A stretch of DNA of 64,000 nucleotides from Eudromia elegans (lineage: Eukaryota > Chordata > Aves > Tinamiformes > Tinamidae), in contig PTEX01000206.1 in assembly GCA_003342815.1 (NCBI GenBank), positions 992,001-1,056,000 on the forward strand, read 5' to 3'. Numbering within the stretch: the stretch's first letter is position 1; each line of letters starts with the position of its first letter. Both the position numbers and the translations under genes were made by a program. The notes under the pieces are model-generated. The model worked only from the letters and a program-made list of their open reading frames with translations, searched no databases and was not told the origin of the DNA. This document shows positions 51,601 to 64,000 of this stretch, one piece after another.

Positions 51601-54361
51601 CAAACTACACGAAACTACATGCTTCGCTTATCTCTTTCAGACCTCAAAGGTTAAACTGAAGATGTTATGTCTCTCTGTAAACTGTGGTGAAAAGTCTCAT
51701 TATAGGTTTAATTTAGGAGCTGGAAGTTAGCAGAAGATTGCTGGGAAACACATATGTGTGGCTTTCCAAAGTTCACGAAGGATGACGACTTGATTACCAA
51801 CATGTGGTGCTGAAAATGTCTTTGAGCGGTCTTCCCAATATTCATCTCTCCTTAGATCAAGTGCTTGTGGATATTACCAATTCATATAACCAAAGTTGAT
51901 ATATGCAATAGCACTTTTGGGTTGCCCTAGCCTCCCATTAGACAATGGACTTTATGCACTTTTAGACAGCATGTACAGTTCTAGAGATCAATTCTGCCCT
52001 TTCGTATTTGTAGTTCTTTTCTCTCCAGATCAGTGATGGATGTATGGCTTATACCTAGGATAAGTAGGCTTTTGAATTAGGTATCTTAGTTAAGAATTTA
52101 ATAAATTAAATCATTAAAGTTGTGGGGAAAAAAAGGCCTATCATTTTTAGAATACAGATTAGTAATCGTTTAATCATATGAGTTGTTTGGCTGACTTCAT
52201 TGGAAACATCTGCTTGAATAAATTGCTAACAGCAAAAATAAAGGTTTTACTGTCTGGAGCTGTGTATTGAATCCTGCCTTTGTAGTGGTGCTAGGACTAC
52301 TGCGGGAACTTTCCTCAAAGATAGGGAGACCGTGCTGACTTTGTCAAGATGACTCATGCAATGCAGTACCGATGCAGTAAATAGTAGGTACAACTGCTGG
52401 ACCATGAACATCTGTAAGCTGTAGAGCAGTCAACTACCCCTCAAAAGGGAATGTTTTCCATTTTTTCACTCCACAAGAGAGGTCCAGAGGTGTTGGGGTG
52501 GCCAAGGAGAAGGAAGTGTCATTCAGATGACACATGCAGCTGAACTGATGAACGCTCAGGGGACCAACATCAAGACTTTCTTGATGAGAGAGAGTTACTC
52601 CAGTGCATCTGCACCCTGCAGGACTTTTTCTCCTTGTGTAGTCTCTTTCTGGATAACTCTTGTTTGTAATAGGAAAGTATTTCCATTGAATATGGACAAT
52701 CAAAATATTAAGAATCCACACACTCCCTGTATTTCTGTCAGTTGGCTTGAACTTACCCTGCTGTTTCACATTATTCTTGATAATGCAAAATCTCTTTGGG
52801 AAAAGAATGACACACTTAGTTTTCCACTTGGAATTATTACAGTGATCTATCTGATAATATTTTGATGTCTGCACTACATTGCCAAAATTTGCCTGTTCTT
52901 GAGTCATATATTTGAGTTCTTTCTTTCAAACTTATAGAACCATGTTTTTCAATAACTTTACAAAATATGTTAAAAACAGGAATATAAAAAGGCTAGAAGA
53001 TCATTTTAAAGAACAATAAATGTATAGTCTAGTAGAGGCAGCTATTGGAACTGGAGTGACAAGGTCACAGTCAAGGTCCTGTCAATAAAAGACAGGACTC
53101 TTCTGCTTCATTTTTCCTATCTCTACAAGAAGAAGATGATAATGTTTACTCCCCTTAGTCTTGGGGATAATGTGATGAAATACTGATCTGTTTTAAAACA
53201 CTCAAGGAGAATTTTAGAAAAGTGTCATTTTTAAAACAAGGATTGATATCCTTGTGTATTTGTTAAAGAATTTTGCAGGTGGTTAACGAGCTTGTGAAGT
53301 TTTATATAATTCTATTAAGGTATCTGGCAGAAATCAGAGTACCAACAAGGCCACTGCTTTAGCAACAAAGTACTAAATACCACCACCAAAAAAAAATAAA
53401 AAAAAAAATCCAAGAGTGAGAAATGTAGTCCAAATTCATTCTTGGAATCAGTTAGACCACAACTGTGGGTAACATAATTCCTTTTTTTTTTTTTCATTCT
53501 TTCTTTGTATCTTTATAATATTAGCATTCATGCTTAATCAAGATATTTGTACATAGATGGTAAGAAAAATTGAAAAATATGTTTGTATGCACATAACTTG
53601 AACATGGTGTAGCAGAGACAGAGCGAAAGATTGTCTTTTTTTTTTTTTTAATGAGCAGGAAAGGCAGCATTTCTGTTTTTCTGTACTATTACTACTGCAC
53701 TGAGACCTAATTACTTTAATCAAATAATGTTTGATTATATTTATGCCACCATAATATAGCTAAAGCATCCAACTAATGTACAGCACAAAACCTGGTGACA
53801 AAATGGAACTACAACAGGAAACAAATCAGAAATACAATGAGTTTAACTAAATTGGGACAGACTTAATTTGACCATCTACTAACCTGGGATGTTTCCTGGT
53901 GATGCCTGATCCTGAGTTAGGATGAAAATTTTCCCTTTTCATTTGAGTTGTTTTGGTCCGATTAAAGAAGGTAATTTATTATGGTTGAGGCCATAGCATA
54001 TTGAGATGTGCCGAATCTGTAACTCTTTGAGCACATTTGGGAACTGCTTTTACAGTTCCTCTATGAGCTAAAAACTCACGCAGAATTTACTTTCCACATC
54101 AAATAAATTTAAAAAGAAAAGATAAATTGTTTGTAATCATTCCCACTCCTACACATGTATTACAGAAGTGATGAGTGGAAATAATTTTGTGTTTTGTATG
54201 AGTCTCTGTTAACTAAAAGCTATTGTTTTCCACATTAAATAATTATATCTGGAAATGACAACATATGTTAGCTCATAGTAATGTGAAACATCTTTTGAGT
54301 TCTTTATAATTCCCCTGAATGCCTTATGAAATCATTAGACTTGTATTTTTGGACCTGCCTC

Positions 54362-54400
54362 TTCATTCATTCATTCATTCAAAAAAAAAAAAAAAAAAAA
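54362..54400. repeat. (TTCA)n followed by A20
   Basis: Nearly five TTCA units (54362-54380) run directly into 20 A residues (54381-54400). This is a compound simple repeat. No retroposed body was recognised upstream of the A run. Confidence 0.85.
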
Positions 54401-56117
54401 CCTAAAGAGTTTTATTTTAAATCACAAATTAATAAATTTATCAATATTTAAATTATATTAACATATTATTTTGTATATGATGATCAGTAAGCATCATTAA
54501 AATAAAATGCCTTGGTCAAAAATTTTGACTATACTGTTAAATGTCTTTGTTTCCTAATAGATGTTGTAAAAAAAGACATAGGCAAGTTTGCTATTAGATC
54601 ACAGGTAGAAGGGAATATGATATTCCTATATATTTTTCTGTAACTACTTTGTTTAAATATTGTTTCTTTGGGAATATCATTTTGTAAACCATTCAAGAGT
54701 GGACACTTTAAAAAAAAGCTATTGGGAAACTTTATTCAGTTTTCCTTCCTGAGTACTCCTGAGTACTGTTTCTTCTGAAGATATATTTTGTCTATTTTTT
54801 TGTAGAATTTTTCATAATCAAAATATAACTGGAGGACAGTTAAGTCAACTAGGTTAAGTCAATCTGCTTTTTGTTTCCTCAGTAAGAGTAGTTACTCTTG
54901 ATCCCAACAAATACTGTTATTTGATGCCTGCCAAGAGACATCTGTATAAAGTAGGAAGCAATAAAACCAAAACCTGTTCCCCTAAAAAAGCTATTTCATC
55001 TTCCATTCATTTTCATTCTAAGAAAAAAAAATATAGAAAATCTTTTAACAGCACCTGAGACTAGCTTTTTTTAGGTCATCTGGGTCAAAGAAGTCCACTT
55101 TTCATGCCTGTTCTCAGTAGAGACCATATCCTCTATCTGATCAGCACCCCACGTTTAGTGTATGTCAGTATCACTGTAAAAATTTTGTCTATATAAATTC
55201 ATCTCAAGGTTCAGGAAGCAAATATACAGGTACCACTACTTCTAGAATTAGATATTTAGAGATTAAAATTACTTCTTTACCTTATTCAGAACTTCCATTC
55301 CGTAGGTAATCAACAAAATGCGGCCCATTAGAATTTGCAGCCTGTGTTTTATTGCTTAAATATAGAAATGTAAATAGCTGTGTGCATTTATTAAAAGAAA
55401 AAAAAACCCACAAAAGTCTGTAGTAGTTAAATGTTATTTTGTTATTAGGTATTAAAGCTATATTTTGTAGTTTTGAAATACTAGTCAAGAAAAATATGTT
55501 TTTTGAAAGACTAAATGCTAGTGCAAGAGATTCAGCATTTTGGGTGGAAAAAGAAAGACAAAAATAACTAAAGTATTATACCATCACTGGAAATCAGTAA
55601 ATACTTACTGTTCCTATTTGACAGTAATTCAGAAAGGATCTTTCCAAACTCTAGAGACAGCAATAATGCCAAAAGCCTTTTTCTTTCTTTCATTTTCTTT
55701 TTTTTCTTTTTTTTCTTAAGAATAATATCATACCTTCTGTTAGTTTTCACTTTTTCACTTACAAGGACTAAGATCATGTCTGTTTCATTATATAACTGAT
55801 TATAATGTTATACTGACACATTTTTTCCCCCGTTATCCACAAAGCTGTGGAAAATAGATACATTAATACATTTCTTTTAATTATTTTATTTCTTATTCTC
55901 TTCCACATTAAGAGTAATTACTTTCCCACAGCTTGGACTCTTGATGGGCACTGTCATTTACCAAATTAAATGGTTATTCATTTGCAAAAAAAAAGGGTCT
56001 AATGTAGAAGTCTAAGTAAGTGTGTTGCACAGCTAAGAAGAAAGTGTAAAAAAGGACAAAGTCATTTATACTGCACTTGGCAGTCATAAACCTAACGCTA
56101 AATTGATTTTTTGACTG

Positions 56118-56287
56118 GGTCCAGTCATGTTTGTTCATGTTTTTGCATGTTTTTAATACCAGGCATCAAATAAAAACCTATTTAAAAATTATAGAACTGA
56201 ATCTTGAATGTGTTTTCCACTCATATTTGTTTTTTATGTTTTTGTATGTTTTTAATAACAGGTTTCAATTAAAAACCTATTTCAGTT
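56118..56287. repeat. Imperfect ~99-bp tandem duplication
   Basis: Position 56136-56183 and position 56235-56282 align over 48 bases at a constant offset of 99, including ATGTTTTTAATAACAGG-like and AAAAACCTATTT blocks. Flanking CCAGTCATGTTTGTT and CCACTCATATTTGTT also match at nearly the same offset. It is probably an old local duplication. Confidence 0.75.
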
Positions 56288-56399
56288 TAAGATCTGTATT
56301 GCACCAATAACTATCTGTGGTATATTTCATGTTCCAAGTTACCCAGAAGACAATATATGCTTGTGCTTCAGTGCTTTTCCAGACTAATTAGCATGAGGC

Positions 56400-56639
56400 A
56401 ACAGCCACAAACCAAAGCATGGGAAATTCCACGTGAGTTTGAAGAAAATCTTTCCTGTGAGGGTAACAGAGCCCTGGAACAGGTTGCCCAGAGAGGCTGT
56501 GGAGATCTTCTCTGGAGATCTTCTTCAAAATCCACCTAGATGCCACCCTGTGTTCTAGGGGTCTCTGCTGGAGCAGGGGGGTTGGACTAAAAGATCTTTA
56601 AAGGTCTCTTCCAAATCTAAAGATTCTATGATTCTATGA
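56400..56639 (+). mobile_element. CR1 LINE 3'-end fragment (sense), best preserved copy
   Basis: About 240 bases of sense CR1 contain AGCCCTGGAACAGGTTGCCC, GGCTGTGGAGATCTTCTCTG and AGCAGGGGGGTTGGACTAAA. It ends in two exact ATTCTATG octamers (56623-56638). The octamer tail is diagnostic of CR1. A small internal duplication (GGAGATCTTCTCTGGAGATCTTCTTC) distinguishes it from the consensus. Confidence 0.95.
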
Positions 56640-57737
56640 CATTGCAAGAATCAGTATTCAGTACCCATATATCTTCACACTTTGGATTCTGTATTACATC
56701 ATATAATTCTTGTGCTATGTCTTTTAGATATATTTTGTTAGGCTTGAAAAGTACATTTCAAATAATACCATTTATGCACAGAAAGATCACTCTGTTAGTA
56801 GCAGCATTTAGTCTTGTTGCCTCCTAAGTACCTAATCATACAACTGTGATTTCAGCTATTAAATTTATTAAGAAAAAAAGGTTATGGTCAAAATACATAT
56901 GGTATTACATTACTACTATGCTCAGATGTCTGCTAGCCAATATGTTTCTACATTATGTGAGACCAAAGTGATACACAGTTTAATTATTCAAGTTCTATTT
57001 GTTAAGAAAACAAGCATGCTATGCATCTATAAATGATCGCAGCCCACGTCAGAAGTAACCTTAGAGAAAGCTGTACTTGTTGTGTACTAAACTGAGCCTG
57101 GGCAAAGGGTAAAGGTAAAAGTCTGGGTAAAAGCTCTGGGAACATGCTCAAATATTTAATTCATTAGTGGTGCAATTACTAGACAAGATCAGTGAAGGCA
57201 GGAGTAAATCAGATTATTTTTTCTTACTTCTAGTAAAATCTATACCTTTCAGAAATGCTCATAAAATGAGGGGAAAGGGAAGGACATATTCCAATTTATT
57301 GCAGTTTTGGATCTATGACTTTAATCTATTTAGGAAACAAAACACACTATCTCCAGCCCTGTACAGACCTCATTCAGACAAGCTTATTATATTTTAAAAT
57401 ATTTGAATTAATGTATTCTGTAGAAATCAAAAATATTATGTCTTGAATGTAGATCACTACACTTCAGCTTGTTGATATAAGGTGTAATACCATATGGTTA
57501 TTTGTATCCATGCAGCAAAGCCACAATACAATACATCAAGGAGACAATCTATTTCTGCTCGGTCAGTATTGACCAAACATAGCTTCCAGGTTTCTTAGTG
57601 AGAAGCTTATATATTTTACACAGCAGATAAAAAGCAGCTTCTGTGCTGAATTACTTGACTATACTGCAAACGTATGACATTTGCCAATATACTTGTAGAG
57701 ATCTAAATCATAAAAGTTCCACTTCCATTCTTGGAGT

Positions 57738-57740
<3 letters not shown>

Positions 57741-57776
<36 letters not shown>
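57741..57776. repeat. T36 homopolymer
   Basis: An uninterrupted run of 36 T. A second T run and a C run follow within 40 bases. Length is likely polymorphic or poorly assembled. Open frames here that encode poly-Phe or poly-Lys are artefacts. Confidence 0.95.
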
Positions 57777-59434
57777 CTTGAAGTATCTTACTACTATTTT
57801 TTTTTTCCCCCCACACACCCAGAGCAGAGTACTGGGATTTTTAAATCTCTTTCTCTGTTTTGATTGGCTGCATTGAAATACTAATTCTGGTGAGAAGAAA
57901 TGTTTCCCCACATTAGAGATGCAGTTGACCTCCCTCTTAGGCACTAATTAGATAGCTGTGATCCAGATATCCAATCCCTGTACGTCTGTAGGTTTCTGAG
58001 CTGAAAAGAGGTAGGTTACTGGACTGGTAGGAGTTCAGTGCTGTAAGAAACCTTATTTCATATAATCCCTTTGACCAAGGGATTACCAGTCTAATTTCTA
58101 CTTGTCAAACTAAACCAGTGCAATCTAGATCCTCTTTTTCCTCAGTCATCACCTGTGTTTAAGCTCTTGCCTGGGGAGCTTATCTAAAGGATGTTTCCTT
58201 TTACTTTATCCTTTCATTTTCACAGGGACATCCAGTTCATTTTACACTTGTGAAATACCTGGACACTATGAGGTTTTGAAAACATTTTCATACTTACTTG
58301 TATGTATCTAGCAATAATAATGATGAGAAAGTTTTATATTTTCCTGCATGCATTTCTATACCGTTGCCTAGGGAATTATTCATGTTCATAATTTTAGAGA
58401 GTATTATTTGTCTTTTCCTAAAGTTCATAGTTTTTTTGTTGCACCATGAACGTGTTTTAGATCATGGGATCTTCTCAACATCTTCCGTTAACCTTGGCTG
58501 GTCACATGGCAAAGCTGCCTTCCTTACTGTTTTAGAATATTGAAATAGAAAACTCACATGATGAATTTGGTCTCTGATTTCATGTGTGTGTAATTTCAGA
58601 AAATCTTCTGAAATGAATACAGTTACATCAGAGAAAGCCCACTTTAAGCAATGTCATATGTAGGCTAATTCCCTGATTCATTTTACAAGTGATAGCTCAG
58701 AATTGTTTGTGAACCTGATCATGGATTTAGCTCTGATAAAATGACGCTTAAACACCTCTCTTGATTAACAAGGATTAACCCAAAGATCAAGTATTTCACA
58801 TATTGCTTCCTTTCTACTTGAGAAAATGGCCAGTGCATTCAGTGGGGCTTTTCTCTATGCAGTATGGGCTTATCAAAATGGAAAATTGTACACGGAGTTC
58901 TAGTCTGGTTATTAATAGCAAATACCACTGTTGTGGTAGATCAGTTTTGAAAAACAAACAAACAAAACAGCATCATAATCTGCTTTACTTTTATGTTTGG
59001 TAGGTATCCTATAAAAAAACCCTCACAATTTCTTTGGTTAATTTCAAAGCAATAATTATATTTCTATTAAAAAGTGTCACTGGTAAGGGGAATCTGGAGT
59101 ACCTGGTCACTAGCAGAGGTCCTTGTTTTTGTACATGTAGTCTGAAGGATTTTTCTGAAGGGAAAAAATATTAAGTACAGATGTTCTTCCTTTTATTATC
59201 CACAGGCCAGCAGGGAAATAAAACATTTTAATCGAATTTGAAAGACTCTTTGCAAACTGCTGACCTAGAAGAAAAGCCCTGAAAACCGTTTGTTAGACTG
59301 TTTCTTACAGATCCACAGAGTAAACCATTATGCTTTTTCAGTTATAGACAAAAATACAGCAAGGGTATGCATTTTCCCAAAAGATACAAGAGAAAATATA
59401 AGACACAGTTGAACACCAGCAGAAAAAAAGGAAT

Positions 59435-59480
59435 GTCGTAACTTGATATGATATTACGTCGTAACTTGATGTAATATTAA
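59435..59480. repeat. 23-bp imperfect tandem duplication
   Basis: GTCGTAACTTGATATGATAT and GTCGTAACTTGATGTAATAT occur in adjacent 23-bp units (59435-59457 and 59458-59480), with few mismatches. Confidence 0.88.
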
Positions 59481-61929
59481 GTATGCAATATCCCTGGGGA
59501 AAAAGAAAAAGAAAAGAATGTCTTTGAAAATAGAGTTTAAGAGCCAACACGAGGAAAGAATGAAGATTTTTATTCTTATCTCAGATATATGTATGGAAAA
59601 GGGAGTTTGTTCCCATAGTAGCCCAGGTAATTGCACTGTCCCAAGTTACTGTGGAAAGGTAAGCCCGTGAAAAAGGAGCCTGTTTTTGGAAAAGGAGGCC
59701 CATGTAGACCAAATGTTCCTTTATGTGAAATGAGCTTGTAATTCCTTTATTTTATTTATGTTATATTTACCAATGCATCAGATATTGCTTTTTGACATAA
59801 TTAATTGTTAGATATATTATTTGGCCACTTGTAAACACTTTAAGGAGATAATAAATCACTATTGTTTTCTGCTAACAGTAATAGAGTGTGTTTTATAAAG
59901 GCAAAATACTAAATGGGGAGAGATTAGCTACACTGAGAATATACTAGAAAGAGACAAATCATGCTTAGATATTTCTTCTATTATTTTTTAGTCTCGTATA
60001 ATATCATCTGGATAACACAGAATAGATTTTATTTGAAAAAGGGAAAAGGAAAGGAAAAAGGGAAAACAAGGATAGCCTTTCATATTCATATAACCTTTCA
60101 CTACCATTATACTTGCATTGTAATAACAGACTTAGCAGCTAATGAAACGTACTTATTTTTGTATTTCTTCAGGAGCAATAATTTTGTCAACACCACTGAA
60201 AGTAGAAATAGTCTTTCCTTGGTACCACATAAGCAGACTAGAAAATTGTCAACTTAAATATTTAAAGTGTCCTTTGATCAGAACTGTGCTTTCAAATTTC
60301 ATGCTTAAAGATTAAAATGCTAGCAGTGGATGCAGCTCCTGTAATGGGGTCTTCTTAGGAAAACCGTGTAAATCCTGATCTGTCTTCTACTGTTGTGATT
60401 GTGGACCTCTCTGAAGAGGTGAATAGATTTGCTAGAAGCAGTGAATTCTTTGTAAACTGCTTTCATTCAAAAAAAAGCCTTGGCCCCTTTTCTGCATATG
60501 CATATTAACATTGACTTTAGAAGAAACAATATGCCTGTTTGAGCTTTTTCAGATGTGGAGCCAACAGGGATTTCTCTGGCTAGTGATCTGTAAAGTGATT
60601 TGAAACATTTTCTGCATTTTCCTCTGAGGATTTGCAAGATGATTGTCAAGTGCAATACAAGTGGATGTCATAGAATGTTTTACGACTGGGTTATATTTAT
60701 TTTGGGCTCCAAATTGACACAATTAGGCTAAGGAAAACAGAACACATTTTCTAGCAGTTCAGATATTTCCTGGAAAGACATGTGTTGAGCTTAGAGATTT
60801 TCTAGGAAAATGTAGATCATATCAGCTTTTATGCCTGAGTATACCTATAAAGAACCTGCCCAGATCTGCTCAGAAATGGAGTTGCAGTTTTTTAGTTAAG
60901 GTAGCAGGAATTTAAACCAATCCTTCGATCTGAGAATTATATTCCAACCCTTCTGAACACCTTCCTGAGGCTGTTATTCCAGTAGCAAGTAAAAGCCTTC
61001 TGACAGGATTGCAGCCAGATTGTGCTGTGCACTTCATAAGTACCCAGAAAGGCATACATTAGCTCCTGTATATTTGCTTTTAATTTAATTTAAGGCAAGA
61101 AATAATACACAGAGAAACAGAGTGCCTGGATGAGATATGGAAAAAATCTAGAGAATTCAGTTTTGTTTATCCAAAGAAAAAAAAAACAAAAAAAACCCAA
61201 AAAACAACCAAAAGATGTGTCAGTGTCTGTCAATGACAGCAGAACTATAAACAGACATCTTAGCTGAAGATTGCTGAATGTCTGTATAACCTTCCCTCTC
61301 CAATTAATTATTTTAGAGCTATGAACATAAACATTAAAAGAATTCTTTCTTATGGGCAGTTGGAGTTTCATGAAATACTTTGTATCTTTCAGAGTAAATT
61401 TAAAAAAGAAAAAAAGTGAAGTGATCTTCTCATACACAGAGGTCAAAATAAAAGTTCTAGATTGAGCTATTTCAGCCTGGTGGTGAACTCTGAGCCACGG
61501 GCAGACTTGAAAAAAAGTTCCACAACAGTCAGACACGGAATGGCATGATTTCTCTAATCTAGAAATTGTGGAAATCTTTCTCCCATTTCCCTTAGAGTTC
61601 ATGTCATTTTGTTTCATTTCTTCTACACAAGACATTTCAACACAGCACTAATTATTTCATTCTGGTGAGAGGAGATGAAAGAGGAAAACGAGAAGGTGAA
61701 AAATTCATGCAGAAAATAGGAACTTTGTGTTGCTGTTTTTTAAAGTCAGCGAAGCTTTCCCAGACTTCAGTGAGGTTGGCTGAACCGCAGACTTCAACCT
61801 TCAGGCTGAAAATGAAATGGGCATTTTGGTTAGTGTATTGTTTACACATCAGCATCTCTGTTCCCACAAGCAAGCTTAATCCCACCTGCTCAGGGAAGTC
61901 ATTAGTGAGGGAGCCGAAGGCACCTCTCG

Positions 61930-62045
61930 ATGTAATCTATTCCATTATACAGTGGTGTCCACCATTAAAAAATCTCTTCCTGATGTCTAATCTAAATTTT
62001 AAATTCGAAGCCATTTATCTTTGTTTTATAATTCAAAAATCTCTG
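61930..62045 (-). mobile_element. Probable degraded CR1 LINE fragment (antisense)
   Basis: TCTCTTCCTGATGTCTAATC followed by TAAATTTTAAATTCGAAGCC and an ATTCCATT...CACCATT block upstream recall the reverse complement of the CR1 3' region ('ttcttcctaatatctaatctaaa...aagccatt'). The terminal octamers are absent. Divergence is substantial and the edges are approximate. Confidence 0.55.
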
Positions 62046-63579
62046 TTAGCAGATTTCTTCCTTTTATTTGGCTAGACTGTTAAAAGAAGCATCTATTGTT
62101 TAAGGAAAAAAATGTCACTGGATTTACAGGTAACTTTTCACATTTCATTTAAGCATGTCAAGGTGAAACATATAACCTGCCAGAAGACTTTGTGTCTCTT
62201 AGGGAAAAAGAAAGATAGCAGTGGCTTATTAATAAGTATTATCACACCCAAGAGTGTCCTCTGGCAAAGCCATCTCAAGGAGAAAGGACTCAGAATGTTA
62301 ACAGGGTGGTTTCGGGAGTGACTGGGAGTTACAACATGGTAGGGCTAGACCAAGGAGGCAAGGGAAGCAGGGTTCAGGCAGTGAATACAGGAAAGGGATA
62401 AAGCAAAAATTGAACACAGCCTGGGCCTGCAAGAGCAGATATGAGGCAAGGAAACTATGGAATCAATCTGAGTTAAAAACAATTTAGAAAGGAGGTAGCT
62501 TACGAGAGTAGAATTTGTTGAAAATTTATGATATCTTTTTAATGAATTAATGAATGATGCAAGAATAATGTGAAATCTTTCTGTCATTGTTTTCAAAACA
62601 ATTTGATCTTTTCTGGAGCTTTTCTGAGGGCATCTTTAGCACTTTTATCACATTTTCCTACTGAAGTTTCTGTTTGTTTCCTTCTGTTTGAAGGAAATGT
62701 AATATGTAATAACACTTTTTTTAGTATTCTATCTGGGCAAAATCCATGTAAACTCTCTAGAATCTCTTTTTATTTTTCCTCCCATGATTGACACTATAAC
62801 TGACATTCCTCCTAGCTGCTGACACTTCCCCTTTTTTATTTTTTTCCTTGTGGAAATTGTTCGAAGTGACTGGTGGTAGCACATTAATTTTATCTGGCAA
62901 TTACCTTTAGGATTTTGGTGATTAACACATCAGGCATTTAATGGATCCAAGAACTGTTTCACTTTTCTCCTTATCTCTACTCGAAATCAATATTCTTTTT
63001 ACTTGAAATTAATAATTAATATTCCTTTCTTTGCACTTTCCGCCTTTTTTTTTTTTTAATTAATGCCGCAAGAGAAGGAGTAGTCATTAATCATAGGCAT
63101 TTTAGTTCAGGTAGCAACATATGCAGGTCAAGTACTCTCACCTATTTCTCCAGCCTACAGTTATAATGCTTTTGAGAGGACAGGCTGTAAATATTCTGTG
63201 TTATGAACTTCATGACGAGAGGAAAATAACATTGTAATAAGAGCTGTTCTGCTACCCATCCTTTTAAAAATTAGTGGTGGATTTTGAATGATTCTAAGAT
63301 TCTAAAGCGTATTTATAGCCTGGCACCAACCCTGCCGTGTGCTCAGTGAATTCTCAGCAAGCGCTTCATGACTCAGGCAGGTCACAGCTGCTGAGCTGCG
63401 TGCCAACGGCCTCTGGCCTGTCCTGAACTGCTGAGCCATTCCTCTCAAGGGGAACAGCTCAGCAGAATCACTGATGGGAAGCCCCGCACACATAACCGTG
63501 TCCTGCTGGAAGATGACGTCTAGAGCAGAATGGGGACAGTAGCGAGGACTCAAAGCCTCAACACCCAGAGCCCTATTTT

Positions 63580-63594
63580 TTTTTTTTTTTTTTT
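63580..63594. repeat. Poly-T run beside a GC-rich patch
   Basis: A T homopolymer of about 17 bases follows the GC-rich patch at 63310-63570. A C10 run flanked by A-rich sequence lies further right, near 63873-63885. All are simple sequence. Confidence 0.7.
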
Positions 63595-64000
63595 AATGTG
63601 CACTTCTGAACTTTCCCTTCTGTCTTTAATAAGTTCATAAAAACAAATTTTCAAGCACAAGCTCTATTTTTCCCTGTGGTGAGATAAGAAAGGCTATTCA
63701 TAGTAGTCTTGGCAGGCTTCACTTGTTCCAAAACCTCTCTCCTTCATTCTTCACTTCCCAGCTCTGTGTTTTCTTCATCTCCCATCTTTAAGCACTCTCT
63801 CTCGTGCTTATCACCATGAATACACAACACAATTGTGTGTTTATTAAAAAAGCAAAAAAAATTAAAAAAATAACCCCCCCCCCAAAATAAAAAATGCCTT
63901 TAAAAGAGATATTGGACAGTCTTAGTACTCCAGAGAAGCCTTCACTCCTACCTCTCCTGCTGCAGGGCTACCTGAAGGCTACAGCAGTTTTCAGATCCAA

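Larger units (their letters stand above)
47759..64000. other. Downstream intergenic region, no gene identified
   Basis: From the end of CNBD1 to the right edge I find no exon series on either strand. The stretch is AT-rich with homopolymers, four CR1 fragments, a purine-rich part at about 48000-50350, a C-rich tract at 51344-51378, small tandem duplications at 56136 and 59435, and a GC-rich patch at about 63310-63570. Longer open frames (minus 52434-52907, minus 61090-61635, plus 61665-62075) show no domain or splice context. Mammalian CNBD1 is followed by a long stretch poor in genes before MMP16, and the emptiness here would fit that; it is not proof of synteny. Confidence 0.6.

Noticed and set aside
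57741-57776. Possible poly-A tail of a retroposed mRNA on the minus strand
   Set aside because: No gene-like body or target-site duplication was seen beside it. Bird CR1 machinery rarely makes poly-A retrocopies.
57708-57944. Frames encoding poly-Lys (minus) or poly-Phe (plus) over a T run
   Set aside because: Artefacts of the T36 homopolymer.
61090-61635. 181-codon minus-strand open frame
   Set aside because: The product is dominated by Phe and Lys runs from A/T homopolymers, with no domain. Chance in AT-rich DNA.
61665-62075. 136-codon plus-strand open frame
   Set aside because: Its second half runs through a probable antisense CR1 remnant, and the rest shows no domain.

Overview
This window looks like nuclear DNA from a bird. 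It is AT-rich, has long introns and no bacterial-style gene packing. Its recognisable interspersed repeats are CR1 LINE fragments, including the typical CR1 3' end made of ATTCTATG-like octamers. No rRNA, tRNA, CRISPR array, operon or intact mobile element was seen. A short assembly gap (N) lies at 36222-36256.

The one gene I can support is a plus-strand, multi-exon gene whose 5' part lies left of the window. Five coding exons (845-979, 3247-3379, 24547-24656, 27474-27624, 46745-46812) have good splice sites and join in a single compatible reading frame. A sixth, probably terminal, exon (47531-47758) continues that frame to a stop. Together they encode the C-terminal ~274 residues of a protein with two cyclic-nucleotide-binding (CNB) folds. 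I identify it as CNBD1, cyclic nucleotide-binding domain-containing 1, from the order and wording of the segments. The CNB phosphate-binding cassettes are degenerate: the second keeps FGE but lacks the usual arginine, and the first lacks the glutamate.

Layout: 1-844 is intron or upstream sequence. Exons at 0.8 and 3.2 kb are followed by a 21-kb intron holding simple repeats, an old CR1 fragment, GC-rich patches and a possible conserved noncoding block. Exons at 24.5 and 27.5 kb enclose a 2.8-kb intron with a G-quadruplex motif. A 19-kb intron follows, with AT microsatellites, CR1 fragments and the assembly gap. It ends in a (TTTA)n microsatellite that runs straight into the splice acceptor of the 46.7-kb exon. 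From about 47.8 kb to the right edge I see intergenic sequence only: several CR1 fragments, a purine-rich stretch, a C-rich G4/i-motif tract, homopolymers and small tandem duplications.

I found no convincing novel biological system. The best leads are the degenerate nucleotide-binding motifs of CNBD1, the microsatellite that doubles as a splice acceptor tract, and the unusual last exon whose stop codon is fused to a polyadenylation signal.
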